Shown piece after piece: positions 42,717 through 51,541 of a DNA stretch of 64,000 bases. The DNA comes from CBDHFN01 sp965262605 (lineage in GTDB: Bacteria > Pseudomonadota > Alphaproteobacteria > JASGCL01). Every line of letters begins with the position of its first letter. The first letter of the stretch is position 1. The translations under genes and the position numbers were made by a program. The DNA is taken from positions 558,001-622,000 of the forward strand of contig CBDHFN010000002.1 of NCBI GenBank assembly GCA_965262605.1. Reading direction: 5' to 3'. The notes beneath the pieces are model-generated. The model had not been told where the DNA came from and ran no database searches. It was given only the letters and a program-made list of their open reading frames with translations.

Positions 42717-44453
42717 ATGAATCTGCATTCATCTTATAATTATTTTTACCAAGACCATGATTTTCACCCCGAAAATCCATTGGGTGAGAGTGAGTATATT
42801 TACGCGCAAGGTTTAGGGGCAGATATTTGGGATTTAGTTGCCCATAAACAAGAACCCTTAAAAATAGCTGAAATTGGTTTTGGTTTTGGGCGCAATTTTT
42901 TAGTTTTTTGTAAATATTTTGCCCAGCAAATTGCGAACCACCCCCAAGGCGTAGATTATATTGGCATTGAATCGCACCCTAAACATTATGGCGAATTTTT
43001 GACGATTTGGCATGAATTAGCGCCCTATTCCCCCAATTGCCAAGAATTATTATCAAGATGGTCGTTATTAAATGCTTTGGGCGTGAACCCCCCCGAACAA
43101 CCGCATCATAATCGCCATGTTTGGCATTTTATGGCGGGTAAAGTGCGCTTACATTTGATAATTAACCAAGCGCAAACGGCGTTGGACGATTTAATGGTGG
43201 TTGGCAAAATTCATGGTTGGTGCTTTAATGGCTATCGCCCTGATAAAAACCCGCAAGCATGGCACGAAAATCTTTTGCCCTGCGTGCAAAATCTAAGTTG
43301 CCATGGCGCCGTGCTTTGCGCCCATTATGCGCCCGAATTTTTTACCAAAAATCTTGAATTGCATGGGTTTGCGTGGCAGATTCGCCCAAGTTTTCTGAAT
43401 AACAAGCAAATATTACGCGCCGTTTATCAAGGGCAAGAACAACCGCTTGCCAACGATTTTCGCCACGCGCCCCATGAAATAGCCTATCAACAAAAGCAAA
43501 AAATTGTGATTCACGGCGCCCAATTAGCAGGAATCATGGCGCATCAAGCCCTAAAAATAAGGGGCATTGCGGCAATAATGACTTTTGACCCCGATTTTTA
43601 CAGCGATTCACCGCCGATTGCCGTTTTGCATCCGCATCAATCCCTAGGGCACGAGGCATTTGGGCAATTTAGCGAAACGGCTTATCATTTTGCGTTTTGG
43701 TTTTGGGCGAATCAAGGCGAATTTCAACGGCTTAATCATGCTTTAATGCACGGCAAACCAAGATTATATGAATTTATCGCCCGCAGTGGCTTGCAATGTC
43801 AAGCAATTAATGGCGGTGTTTTGCTTAATGATAGTGGTATCGTGATTCTTGCAGATTATATAAGGCGCAAACAGCAAGAAAATCCCCCGATTGCAATTCA
43901 AGAATTTCAAGATGATGATTATATGCCAATTTATGCCAATGGACGCGGGTCTTGCGCTCAATTACATTACCCCCATTCGCAAACAGCCGTTATTTTACGC
44001 GAATATGAAAATATTCACGAAAAAATCGTCGCGGCGCAGGCGATTTTATCCACCAAAGATTTTTATAGTTTTAGCGCGTTTAATAATCGCTGGATTGGCT
44101 CCTTGGCGCATAATTCCTTAAATTTAGACGCGCAAGCCATCTATAATTTTCGTGGCACAAGGTTAAAATCGGGCGATTCTAACCCCTTAATTGGCGCAAT
44201 TGCCGATAAAGACGCTTTTTTAGCAGAATTTCACGATATTCACCACGGCAAAAAATTTAAAAATTACCGATTGCCCCCCGTGCAATCCTATATGTTAAGC
44301 GCGTTAGGCGGCAAGGGATTAAGCCATGCACCACTGGGCGGGGAAATTATCGCTAGCATCATCAGTAATGGTGTCTTGCCGATTGGCAAGGCATCGTATC
44401 GCGCCCTTAACCCCATGCGGTTTTTGATTCGGAAATTAAAACAAAAAAATTAA
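42717..44453 (+). CDS. mnmC: MnmC-like bifunctional tRNA modification protein, divergent
   Basis: MnmC completes 5-methylaminomethyl-2-thiouridine at tRNA wobble position 34: an FAD domain removes carboxymethyl and a SAM domain methylates. The 578-residue protein has SAM motif I EIGFGFGRNFL (residues 52-62). The catalytic block normally LDGFAPAKNPDMW reads FNGYRPDKNPQAW (170-182), with Asn171 in place of the proposed catalytic Asp. The FAD glycine motif near 266-272 is HGAQLAG instead of GGGIAG. C-terminal oxidase blocks are loosely kept (AVLHPHQ, GSLAHNSL, ALGGKGLSHAPLGGE). Either activity may be altered or lost. ATG 42717 is preferred; no ribosome binding site is seen. Confidence 0.8.
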   Translation: MNLHSSYNYFYQDHDFHPENPLGESEYIYAQGLGADIWDLVAHKQEPLKIAEIGFGFGRNFLVFCKYFAQQIANHPQGVDYIGIESHPKHYGEFLTIWHELAPYSPNCQELLSRWSLLNALGVNPPEQPHHNRHVWHFMAGKVRLHLIINQAQTALDDLMVVGKIHGWCFNGYRPDKNPQAWHENLLPCVQNLSCHGAVLCAHYAPEFFTKNLELHGFAWQIRPSFLNNKQILRAVYQGQEQPLANDFRHAPHEIAYQQKQKIVIHGAQLAGIMAHQALKIRGIAAIMTFDPDFYSDSPPIAVLHPHQSLGHEAFGQFSETAYHFAFWFWANQGEFQRLNHALMHGKPRLYEFIARSGLQCQAINGGVLLNDSGIVILADYIRRKQQENPPIAIQEFQDDDYMPIYANGRGSCAQLHYPHSQTAVILREYENIHEKIVAAQAILSTKDFYSFSAFNNRWIGSLAHNSLNLDAQAIYNFRGTRLKSGDSNPLIGAIADKDAFLAEFHDIHHGKKFKNYRLPPVQSYMLSALGGKGLSHAPLGGEIIASIISNGVLPIGKASYRALNPMRFLIRKLKQKN

Positions 44454-45280
44454 AGCGGGTCGCGGTAAAACATATCGCGGGTGAATTGCACGCCATCATT
44501 GATAGCTTTGGCGTAATAGGGCTGTTGCATTAAATCAAAAGGCACTGATGTTTGTAATTCTGTGCCCAAAGTTCCTAATTTATATTTTTGTTGCATCTCA
44601 TCGTTAAATCGTGGAATGCCAAAGGGAATTTCAAGCTTATATTCACGGCGTAGGGCAAAATTTGCTTCATCAAATTCCTTGGAATTGATATATTCATAAA
44701 AATTGCGCGCGGATGCTTGATATAATTTCGGTTCGCGGATTCGTTGCGCAGTTTCATCAGTTTTGCCGATTAACTTTAATTGCCGATGGTCAATTTCAAT
44801 ATCTGGCGCAAAAATCGCACAATTATTACCCAAACCAAACATAAAATGAATAGTATCATTAAAAAAATGATTACTTTTTGATGGATTTAATTTAACAATA
44901 TGCGCCATTCGGTTGGTGAAGGCGCAAAAACCACCAAAAGGCGAACAATAATTATCCTTTAAAATAACCATGGGTTTAATTTTCAAATATTCGCGAATTT
45001 TTTTATCAAATTCAGGAGTTTTTAAGAATCCATCATCAGATATATTACAATAAAATTCTTCGTTCGGATATTTAAACATCATAAAATCATAATAACATGA
45101 TGCGCCCGTGCTGGGCGGCACAATTTCAACGGTGCAAAATGCAGGGAATTCCATACCACGATACGAAAAATCATCGCTGTCAATAATGACAATTACATTA
45201 TCAGAAAAATTTAATTGTTGGTATAATTGAAAAATTTCGGCTAATTGCTGCGGGTGATTGCGTGTTGGCAGAAAAAACAT
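44450..45280 (-). CDS. Unknown protein with glycosyltransferase-A-like features
   Basis: The 276-residue protein starts MFFLPTRNHPQQLAEIF, as nucleotide-diphospho-sugar transferases of the GT-A fold often do, and has IIDSDD near residue 33 and CNISDDGFL near 80, which could be the DxD metal motif. No specific family is recognised. No signal peptide or membrane segment is seen. Its 3' end overlaps mnmC by four bases convergently. A terminator of livJ lies just upstream, so it is transcribed separately. Surface glycan work is a guess. Confidence 0.55.
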   Translation of the reverse strand: MFFLPTRNHPQQLAEIFQLYQQLNFSDNVIVIIDSDDFSYRGMEFPAFCTVEIVPPSTGASCYYDFMMFKYPNEEFYCNISDDGFLKTPEFDKKIREYLKIKPMVILKDNYCSPFGGFCAFTNRMAHIVKLNPSKSNHFFNDTIHFMFGLGNNCAIFAPDIEIDHRQLKLIGKTDETAQRIREPKLYQASARNFYEYINSKEFDEANFALRREYKLEIPFGIPRFNDEMQQKYKLGTLGTELQTSVPFDLMQQPYYAKAINDGVQFTRDMFYRDPL

Positions 45281-45298
45281 GATTGTTCCTTAATAAAA

Positions 45299-45329
45299 AT
45301 CCTCGGTAATTAATATCATTACCGAGGAT
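45299..45329 (-). terminator. Rho-independent terminator of livJ
   Basis: A perfect 12-bp stem (ATCCTCGGTAAT and ATTACCGAGGAT) with a seven-base loop, followed on the minus strand by TTTTTATT. It lies 28 bases after the livJ stop. Confidence 0.88.
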
Positions 45330-45357
45330 AATTTTCAACTTTTAAATAATGATTAAA

Positions 45358-46494
45358 TTATTTTGCAGGTTTTGGGTCAGCACCAATGTCAGAATAGAAT
45401 GTTGGCGCGAATTTCGCGGAATATTTCCAGAAATTATAACCACCCGATTTGCTATTGTCACCTTTGGCATCAAATGCAATATCGCCAATGATGGTTTTGC
45501 TGGTATTTTTATGCAAATATTCAGCAACTTTCTTGGGGTCGGTTGATTTGATTGCTTTAACGGCGTCAGCCCATAATTGAATCGTTGCGTAAGTATTTAA
45601 GGTATAACCTTCTGGGTCATAGCCATCTTTTTTGAACGCTTCAACAACTTTGGCAGCTTTGGGGTTTTTGCGTTGGTCGGGGTCAAATGTAACTAAGACA
45701 CCTTCGGCAGTATCACCAGCTGTTGTCCAAAATTCAGTTGAAACCACCGCATCGCCCGAGACAACTTGCACTTTTTTCAAGCCTTGCGCATCCATCTGAC
45801 GAACAATCAAGCCTAATTCAGGGTGATAGCCACCAAAATACATCGCATCTGGTTTCATTGATTTTAATTTAGTTACAAAAGCCGTATAATCTTTTTCACC
45901 GGGGTTAATGGTTTCATGGGCAACAGCCTTGACACCAGCGGCGTTTAAAGCTTTTTCCATTTCATCGGCTAAGCCCTTGCCATATGCGGTTTTGTCATCA
46001 ACAATCACAATATTTTTGCCTTTGAAATGCTTGGCAACCCATTTGCCAGCCACAGAACCTTGCTGGTCATCGCGACCACAAACCCGCAAAACATTGGTTA
46101 AACCGCGTTCAGTGAATTTGGGATTGGTTGAAGCAGGGGTAATTTGCAAAATTCCTTCTTCAGCATATACTTCCGAAGCTGGAATTGATGAGCCCGAGCA
46201 AAAATGCCCCGCGACAAATACGACTTTTTCTTGTTTCATTTTATTAGCAACAGCAACCGCTTCCTTAGGGTCGCAACGATCATCGCCAATTAATAATTCA
46301 ATTTTTTGACCCAATAAACCGCCCGCAGCATTAATATCTTTCACAGCTTGCTCAGCACCGCGTTTCATTTGTTCGCCATATGATGCTAAATCACCTGTAA
46401 TTGGACCATTTGTCGCAATTTTAATTTGCGCAAACGCCGAAGATGCGATGAAACCTGATGCTAATAAGGCAACAGATAATGATAATTTTTTCAT
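45358..46494 (-). CDS. livJ: Branched-chain amino acid ABC transporter binding protein (LivJ/K family)
   Basis: A 378-residue periplasmic binding protein for branched-chain amino acids or related compounds. The signal peptide MKKLSLSVALLASGFIASS ends in AFA before Gln23. Family blocks include GPITGDLASYGEQMKRGAEQ, GHFCSGSSIPASEVY, ITPASTNPKFTERG and DDKTAYGKGLADE. AAGGAGG precedes the ATG. No livHMGF permease or ATPase genes follow; the gene has its own terminator, so it is a stand-alone binding protein here. Substrate is inferred only from family. Confidence 0.9.
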   Translation of the reverse strand: MKKLSLSVALLASGFIASSAFAQIKIATNGPITGDLASYGEQMKRGAEQAVKDINAAGGLLGQKIELLIGDDRCDPKEAVAVANKMKQEKVVFVAGHFCSGSSIPASEVYAEEGILQITPASTNPKFTERGLTNVLRVCGRDDQQGSVAGKWVAKHFKGKNIVIVDDKTAYGKGLADEMEKALNAAGVKAVAHETINPGEKDYTAFVTKLKSMKPDAMYFGGYHPELGLIVRQMDAQGLKKVQVVSGDAVVSTEFWTTAGDTAEGVLVTFDPDQRKNPKAAKVVEAFKKDGYDPEGYTLNTYATIQLWADAVKAIKSTDPKKVAEYLHKNTSKTIIGDIAFDAKGDNSKSGGYNFWKYSAKFAPTFYSDIGADPKPAK

Positions 46495-46667
46495 AAATTC
46501 CTCCTTGAATTTTATTTTAATATTTTATGGTTTAACCATTACACTATATTTTAATAAAAAAATTTAAATTTGCAAGCAAATAATGCAAATAATGAAAATT
46601 TTTCTATACCTTGATTCTCCAATAGTGTTAAAAATTATCATCACTAACGGAATATAATATTTTAAGT

Positions 46668-46719
46668 TTAAGGGGGATTTTTTCTCTGTGCTAACGCAAC
46701 ATCTCAAAATCCCCCTTAA
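46668..46719. repeat. 14-bp perfect inverted repeat downstream of murD
   Basis: TTAAGGGGGATTTT (46668-46681) and AAAATCCCCCTTAA (46706-46719) are perfect complements around a 24-base loop that contains GTGCTAACGCAAC. There is no U-run on either side, so it is not a classical terminator. The G/C runs and loop recall the other repeats near 42 and 63 kb. Confidence 0.75.
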
Positions 46720-46730
46720 TAACCCCCTTT

Positions 46731-46785
46731 ATAGTCAAAATTTGACCAAGTGATTTATTTTAAATCACTTGGGTATTTTGACTAT
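46731..46785 (-). terminator. Nested hairpin at the 3' end of murD
   Basis: Two stems are nested: CCAAGTGATTTA/TAAATCACTTGG (46746-46757, 46761-46772) inside ATAGTCAAAA/TTTTGACTAT (46731-46740, 46776-46785). The right halves encode the last residues and stop of murD. It may stop transcription or stabilise the 3' end; a U-run is lacking. Confidence 0.6.
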
Positions 46786-48118
46786 ATAATTTAATAAAGT
46801 TTTGAATTAATTCAATAAATTGATTGCCGCGGTCTTCAAAATTCTTAAATTGATCAAACGAAGCCGCCGCAGGTGCCAATAAAACTACATCACCCGATTG
46901 CAAATTTGCAGATATTTCCCTAAATGCCTCTGCCATAGTATCAGTTTTTTGCTTGGGCATATCGGGGCTTAAAATATTCATTAAATAATCCGCGCCCGCG
47001 CCATAACAATAAGCCTTAGTGATTTTATCAGCGCAATTATTTAGCAAGGCAAAATCATCGCCTTCTTTAAGCTGACCGCCGACAAGCCAATGAATATTAT
47101 TATAATTTTGTAAGGATAAATACGCCGATGCGACATTTGTTGCCTTAGAATCATTGACAAACCTAACGCCATGATGCACCGCAATTAATTGTTGCCGATG
47201 GGGTAATGGCACAAAATTATTGATAGCTTGGCTAAATTTTGCAATTTTGTCGCTTAACGGCATTTCCTTAAAAATACTATTCATCGCGCCCCAAACCGCC
47301 GCGATATTTTGCTTGTTATGGTATCCTTGAATCGGGCAAGCATTGGTCATTTTGAAAATTTCCTGCCAGCCTTGAAACATGGCATCATCATGCCAGCCGA
47401 TTCCTTGAAACGGGCAACGGATTCCAGATATTGGTGTAAATCGGTGGTTTTGCCCATAAATATCTTGGCTAAATTCATCATCAATGCCGATAAAATTTGC
47501 GCCATTTTGATTAAATATTTTTTGCTTAACCAAACTATATTGCGCCATATTGCCGTGGCGTTCCAAATGATCATACGAAAGATTTAACAAGATGGAGACC
47601 CCAAAATCGTAAGGCTTCATGCGTTCTAACTGATATGATGATAATTCCAAAACCATAAATTCAGCGTCCGCAAAAGCAATTAAATCCATGGCAGCAATGC
47701 CAATATTGCCGCCCATCACCGATTTTTTGCCAAAAAAATTCAAGCAATGATTCATTAATTTAGTCGTGGTTGATTTGCCATTCGTGCCCGTGATAGCGAT
47801 AAATTGCGTGTTATGCCCGCGCGCCATTAATAATAAATCTACATCCAACAATATTTGTTTATTATCCTTGATGGCTTGACTTATTAAGCTATTTTCATTG
47901 CTGATGCCGGGGCTAACGATAAGATAATCTATTTTGGCAAAATTTTCTTGATTATGCTGATATACTTGATAACCCGCGGCGATTATTTCGGCAATTTTAT
48001 CGGGATTATCATCGGTGATGGATATATTTGCCCCTAAATCGCGGCAATATTTCGCCACCGATTTTCCCGATATACTAAATCCCAAAATAGTGATGTTTTT
48101 TTGTTGATATTCGTGCAT
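46760..48118 (-). CDS. murD: UDP-N-acetylmuramoylalanine-D-glutamate ligase
   Basis: MurD adds D-glutamate to UDP-MurNAc-L-Ala in peptidoglycan synthesis. The 452-residue protein has the N-terminal Rossmann-like ILGFSISGKSVAKY, the ATP P-loop ITGTNGKSTTTKL, NLSYDHLERHG and the VNDSKATNVASA block, all typical. The start lies three bases after mraY's stop. murG and ftsW, which normally follow, are absent: the gene ends in a hairpin and livJ comes next. Confidence 0.95.
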   Translation of the reverse strand: MHEYQQKNITILGFSISGKSVAKYCRDLGANISITDDNPDKIAEIIAAGYQVYQHNQENFAKIDYLIVSPGISNENSLISQAIKDNKQILLDVDLLLMARGHNTQFIAITGTNGKSTTTKLMNHCLNFFGKKSVMGGNIGIAAMDLIAFADAEFMVLELSSYQLERMKPYDFGVSILLNLSYDHLERHGNMAQYSLVKQKIFNQNGANFIGIDDEFSQDIYGQNHRFTPISGIRCPFQGIGWHDDAMFQGWQEIFKMTNACPIQGYHNKQNIAAVWGAMNSIFKEMPLSDKIAKFSQAINNFVPLPHRQQLIAVHHGVRFVNDSKATNVASAYLSLQNYNNIHWLVGGQLKEGDDFALLNNCADKITKAYCYGAGADYLMNILSPDMPKQKTDTMAEAFREISANLQSGDVVLLAPAAASFDQFKNFEDRGNQFIELIQNFIKLYSQNTQVI

Positions 48119-48121
48119 ATT

Positions 48122-49204
48122 TTACCTTAATTTTAAAGTTGATAGGGCAATTAATGCTAAAATAATCGTAATAATCCAAAAACGAATCACTATCGTAGCC
48201 TCTGACCAGCCCTTTTTTTCAAAATGATGATGAATGGGTGCCATTAAAAACACGCGTTTTTTGGTTTTTTTATAATATAAAACTTGAATAATTACCGAAA
48301 AAGCTTCCAAAACAAAAAGCCCGCCCGCAATTGCCAAGACAATTTCATGTTTCGTTGCAACCGCCACTAATCCCAAAGCACCGCCCAAAGCCAAAGAACC
48401 CGTGTCGCCCATAAATATCCGCGCTGGCGGGGCATTATACCATAAAAACCCTAAACCAGAGCCAATTAAAGCCCCGCAAAAAACCGATAATTCCCCCGCC
48501 GAATTAATAAATCGCAATTGCAAATATTCGGCATAAACCGCATTACCAACCAAATAAGCAATTACTCCTAAGACGCTTAACACAATCATAATCGGACCGA
48601 TTGCCAAGCCATCAAGCCCATCAGTTAAATTCACGGCATTTGCCGCCCCAACCATAACAAACATGGCAAAAAACACATAAAAATACCCTAAATTAAGCGC
48701 GATATTTTTAAAAAATGGCACGGTTAAAATATTGGCAACTTCGGGCGATAGGCTTTGCATTAATATCCCCACGGCGATTATTGCTAAAAAAGCCTCACCC
48801 AAAAGGCGTATTCTGCCCGATAATCCCTTGGAGCCATGCCAAATTTTCTTGCTGTCATCGGCAAAGCCAATCAAGCCATAACCCAATAAAATTAACAAAC
48901 CCGCCCAAATGGATTTATTGCCTAAATTTGCCCATGCTACAATTGACAATATACTGGTAAGTAATATAATTAATCCGCCCATGCTGGGGGTGCCAATTTT
49001 TTTCAAATGCGTATCGGGCGTGTCTTCACGCACGGTGGTTGCGCCATATTGCATGATTTTTAATTTATTAATAATCAATGGACCGATTAAAAAACTTAAA
49101 AATAATGCCGTTGCCGTGGCGCCAACCGCCCGAAAAGTAATATATCTAAACACATTAAATATGGTGGAATAATCAGTTAAAGACGGCAAGAAATAATATA
49201 ACAT
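48122..49204 (-). CDS. mraY: Phospho-N-acetylmuramoyl-pentapeptide transferase
   Basis: MraY transfers phospho-MurNAc-pentapeptide to undecaprenyl phosphate to make lipid I in the inner membrane. The protein is 360 residues with about ten hydrophobic segments, NLTDGLDGLAIGP, FMGDTGSLALGGALG and MAPIHHHFEKKGWSE, which carry the catalytic Asp and His residues. The start at 49204 (AAGGAAAAAA ATG) gives exactly the size of the E. coli enzyme; longer readings into the gap are not supported. Confidence 0.97.
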   Translation of the reverse strand: MLYYFLPSLTDYSTIFNVFRYITFRAVGATATALFLSFLIGPLIINKLKIMQYGATTVREDTPDTHLKKIGTPSMGGLIILLTSILSIVAWANLGNKSIWAGLLILLGYGLIGFADDSKKIWHGSKGLSGRIRLLGEAFLAIIAVGILMQSLSPEVANILTVPFFKNIALNLGYFYVFFAMFVMVGAANAVNLTDGLDGLAIGPIMIVLSVLGVIAYLVGNAVYAEYLQLRFINSAGELSVFCGALIGSGLGFLWYNAPPARIFMGDTGSLALGGALGLVAVATKHEIVLAIAGGLFVLEAFSVIIQVLYYKKTKKRVFLMAPIHHHFEKKGWSEATIVIRFWIITIILALIALSTLKLR

Positions 49205-49223
49205 TTTTTTCCTTTTGCATGTA

Positions 49224-50609
49224 TTACGCCAAAGCCGCGCAAATGGCTTCAACAATGAAATTCATGTGCATTGCTTTTGAACCTTTAACCATCATAATAT
49301 CATCGGTGGTTAATAATTGCGGCAAGTTTTGCACGGCTTCTTCGGCGGTATCAAACGATGCTAATAATCGCCCAACAGGTAAAGTTTGCATGGCATGACC
49401 CATTAATGGACCCACGGTTACAATATTCGGAATTTCTTCGCGCACCACGACATCACGAATCATCGCATGGTAATTTTTTTCATATAAGCCCAGTTCCAAC
49501 ATATCGCCCAAATACGCAATTTTGCGACCCTTGACGGGGTATCTTGCCAAATTCATTAAGCTTGATTCCAAGGAAGCTGGGTTAGAATTATAGGATTCAT
49601 CAAAAATGATAATTTTTTTATTCGCGCCTAATTTATAATGATAAACTTTACCGCGACCGGGCAAGCATTCCCATTTAGATAATACTTCCAACGCATCTTT
49701 GATTTTAATGCCAACCGAGACACAAACAGCCAAAGCCGCCACAATATTTTTCGCGTTATTTGCCCCCAAAGCATTAATCGTTGCTTCAATAGCATCGCCC
49801 TTATAGCCAATGCGGATTTTTTGATAATTTTCAAAATCTGTCGCGCTTAGCAATCTAAAATCTGCATCGGGAATTAAACCATATGTAAAAATTTTCCCGC
49901 CATTATTTTTGGTAAAATCATCAGCATGTTGATTGAGAAATTCGCTTTCAGCCTCCAAAATCATGGTGCCGCCATGTTTTATATGCTGCATTAATTCATA
50001 TTTAGCCGCAGCTAATTGCTCAATAGATTGAAAATTTGCCATATGGGCAGGCTTAATATTGGTAATCATGCCCAAATCTGGTTGCAAAATTCGCCCAATT
50101 TGTGTTAATTCGCCGCTGCGATTCATGCCTGCTTCAATCACGGCGTATTTTGTCGTTGCGGGCATTCTTACTAAATTTAACGGCACGCCCAAGGTATTAT
50201 TTAAATTAGCCTCGCTTTTAAATCCATTGCCATCTTTCATAAAAACAGAACCAACCATATCTTTAATCGTAGTTTTGCCCACCGACCCCGTTATGCCAAC
50301 AATTGTGCCCGCGCATCGTTTGCGCGCCGCCATTGCCAATATATTTAAGCCAATCGTTGTGCTGTCGGCAATATTAATAATTTTCGGGTTTTTCGTTACG
50401 CGATAATCCCAATTGGCGACTACGGCAACTGCCCCTAATTCCAAGGCTTTGTCTATATAATCATGCCCATCAAATTTTTGTCCTTTAATGGCAAAAAATA
50501 TATCGCCTGCTTGTAAAGTTCGCGTGTCAATACTAACCCCCGTTGCAAACCACATATCGTCAATTGCAACTTTAAATATTTTGGAAAAATCCATTGAAGA
50601 CCATAACAT
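49224..50609 (-). CDS. murF: UDP-N-acetylmuramoyl-tripeptide-D-alanyl-D-alanine ligase
   Basis: MurF adds D-Ala-D-Ala to complete the cytoplasmic peptidoglycan precursor. The 461-residue protein has SIDTRTLQAGDIFFAIKG, the P-loop GITGSVGKTTIKDMV, KSEANLNNTLGVPLNL, IEAGMNRSGEL and DESYNSNPASL. ATG 50609 with AGAGG upstream is preferred over GTG 50615. It starts the murF-mraY-murD unit; murE is not upstream as in a full dcw cluster. Confidence 0.96.
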   Translation of the reverse strand: MLWSSMDFSKIFKVAIDDMWFATGVSIDTRTLQAGDIFFAIKGQKFDGHDYIDKALELGAVAVVANWDYRVTKNPKIINIADSTTIGLNILAMAARKRCAGTIVGITGSVGKTTIKDMVGSVFMKDGNGFKSEANLNNTLGVPLNLVRMPATTKYAVIEAGMNRSGELTQIGRILQPDLGMITNIKPAHMANFQSIEQLAAAKYELMQHIKHGGTMILEAESEFLNQHADDFTKNNGGKIFTYGLIPDADFRLLSATDFENYQKIRIGYKGDAIEATINALGANNAKNIVAALAVCVSVGIKIKDALEVLSKWECLPGRGKVYHYKLGANKKIIIFDESYNSNPASLESSLMNLARYPVKGRKIAYLGDMLELGLYEKNYHAMIRDVVVREEIPNIVTVGPLMGHAMQTLPVGRLLASFDTAEEAVQNLPQLLTTDDIMMVKGSKAMHMNFIVEAICAALA

Positions 50610-50707
50610 AAACACCTCTTTTCTTTATTTTCTTAACTTTATCATATATTTATAATTTATGCACTATTTCCTATCATATTCCATAAAATTTTACAATATG
50701 AATTTGC

Positions 50708-51433
50708 TTAAAATGCTAAATTATATCCTGCCTCTAACCCATGCACCATGTAATTGCGCTGAAATATATTATCATACCAGCCGCCTTGATATTGCAATAA
50801 CGCATCACCAAAATCCGTATGATATTTAAGCCCCAAGCGAAATTGCAACTGATTCGCATCGCCGTTAAACCGAATGGTTGAGCCAGCAACTTTAATCGGT
50901 GATTCAATATGCGCGCGCCCAAACGACAAACCAGTATAAGGCGTAATATTATTTTTATCCCAATAATAATTCGTAAATAACCCATATGAATAAATGCGCG
51001 TGCCAATTTTACCGCGAATATTCGTGCCGCGCACTTCATAACCATTGACAATATCGGCGCGGGCGAATTCGGGACCCCATTCCAAATAAGATTGCCCAAA
51101 ATCATACACAAAGCCACCGCTAAAACTTGCCCTTGTGCCGTGCCCCGCGCGAATTTGCACTTTATTTTTATCCTTGGCGGGATCAATTAATGCGCCATAA
51201 CTAAAATGAAAATAATAACCATTAAAGCCAAAATTTGTGGTTTGTGGCGTATAAATTTGTACCCTTGGCGCATTGGGATAGGCAGGATTATCGTAATTTC
51301 CCCATTGCTGGGCATTATAAATAATTTTTGGCGGGTCATTCGTTTGCGCAAAGCCAGCAATTGGCAAAAATAAAATTAATGCCAGCAAATAAAACCATAA
51401 ATTCTTTGGTAATAATACCATATATTTAACCAT
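50708..51433 (-). CDS. Probable outer-membrane beta-barrel protein
   Basis: A 241-residue protein with a Sec signal peptide (hydrophobic LWFYLLALILFLPIAGFA before Gln). The mature part alternates polar and aromatic residues (NGYYFHFSYG, GLFTNYYWDKNNITPYTG, LGLKYHTDFGDALLQYQGG) and ends in Phe (YNLAF), typical of outer-membrane beta-barrels inserted by BamA. No catalytic motif such as the PagL His-Ser pair could be found. It is alone between murF and glcF, and its exact start (ATG 51433 or 51421) is uncertain. Function unknown. Confidence 0.75.
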   Translation of the reverse strand: MVKYMVLLPKNLWFYLLALILFLPIAGFAQTNDPPKIIYNAQQWGNYDNPAYPNAPRVQIYTPQTTNFGFNGYYFHFSYGALIDPAKDKNKVQIRAGHGTRASFSGGFVYDFGQSYLEWGPEFARADIVNGYEVRGTNIRGKIGTRIYSYGLFTNYYWDKNNITPYTGLSFGRAHIESPIKVAGSTIRFNGDANQLQFRLGLKYHTDFGDALLQYQGGWYDNIFQRNYMVHGLEAGYNLAF

Positions 51434-51541
51434 AGTTTTTGTGATTCAATATTTGTGCCAATTTGAATTTTAATAAAAATGACATTCCCCTGATTTTTGT
51501 GGTATGGCATTGCGTGGCATTGTAATCTGGGGCGAATGAGT

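Noticed and set aside
50708..51433. Lipid A deacylase PagL
   Set aside because: Barrel-like and of suitable size, but the PagL catalytic His-Ser pattern was not found.
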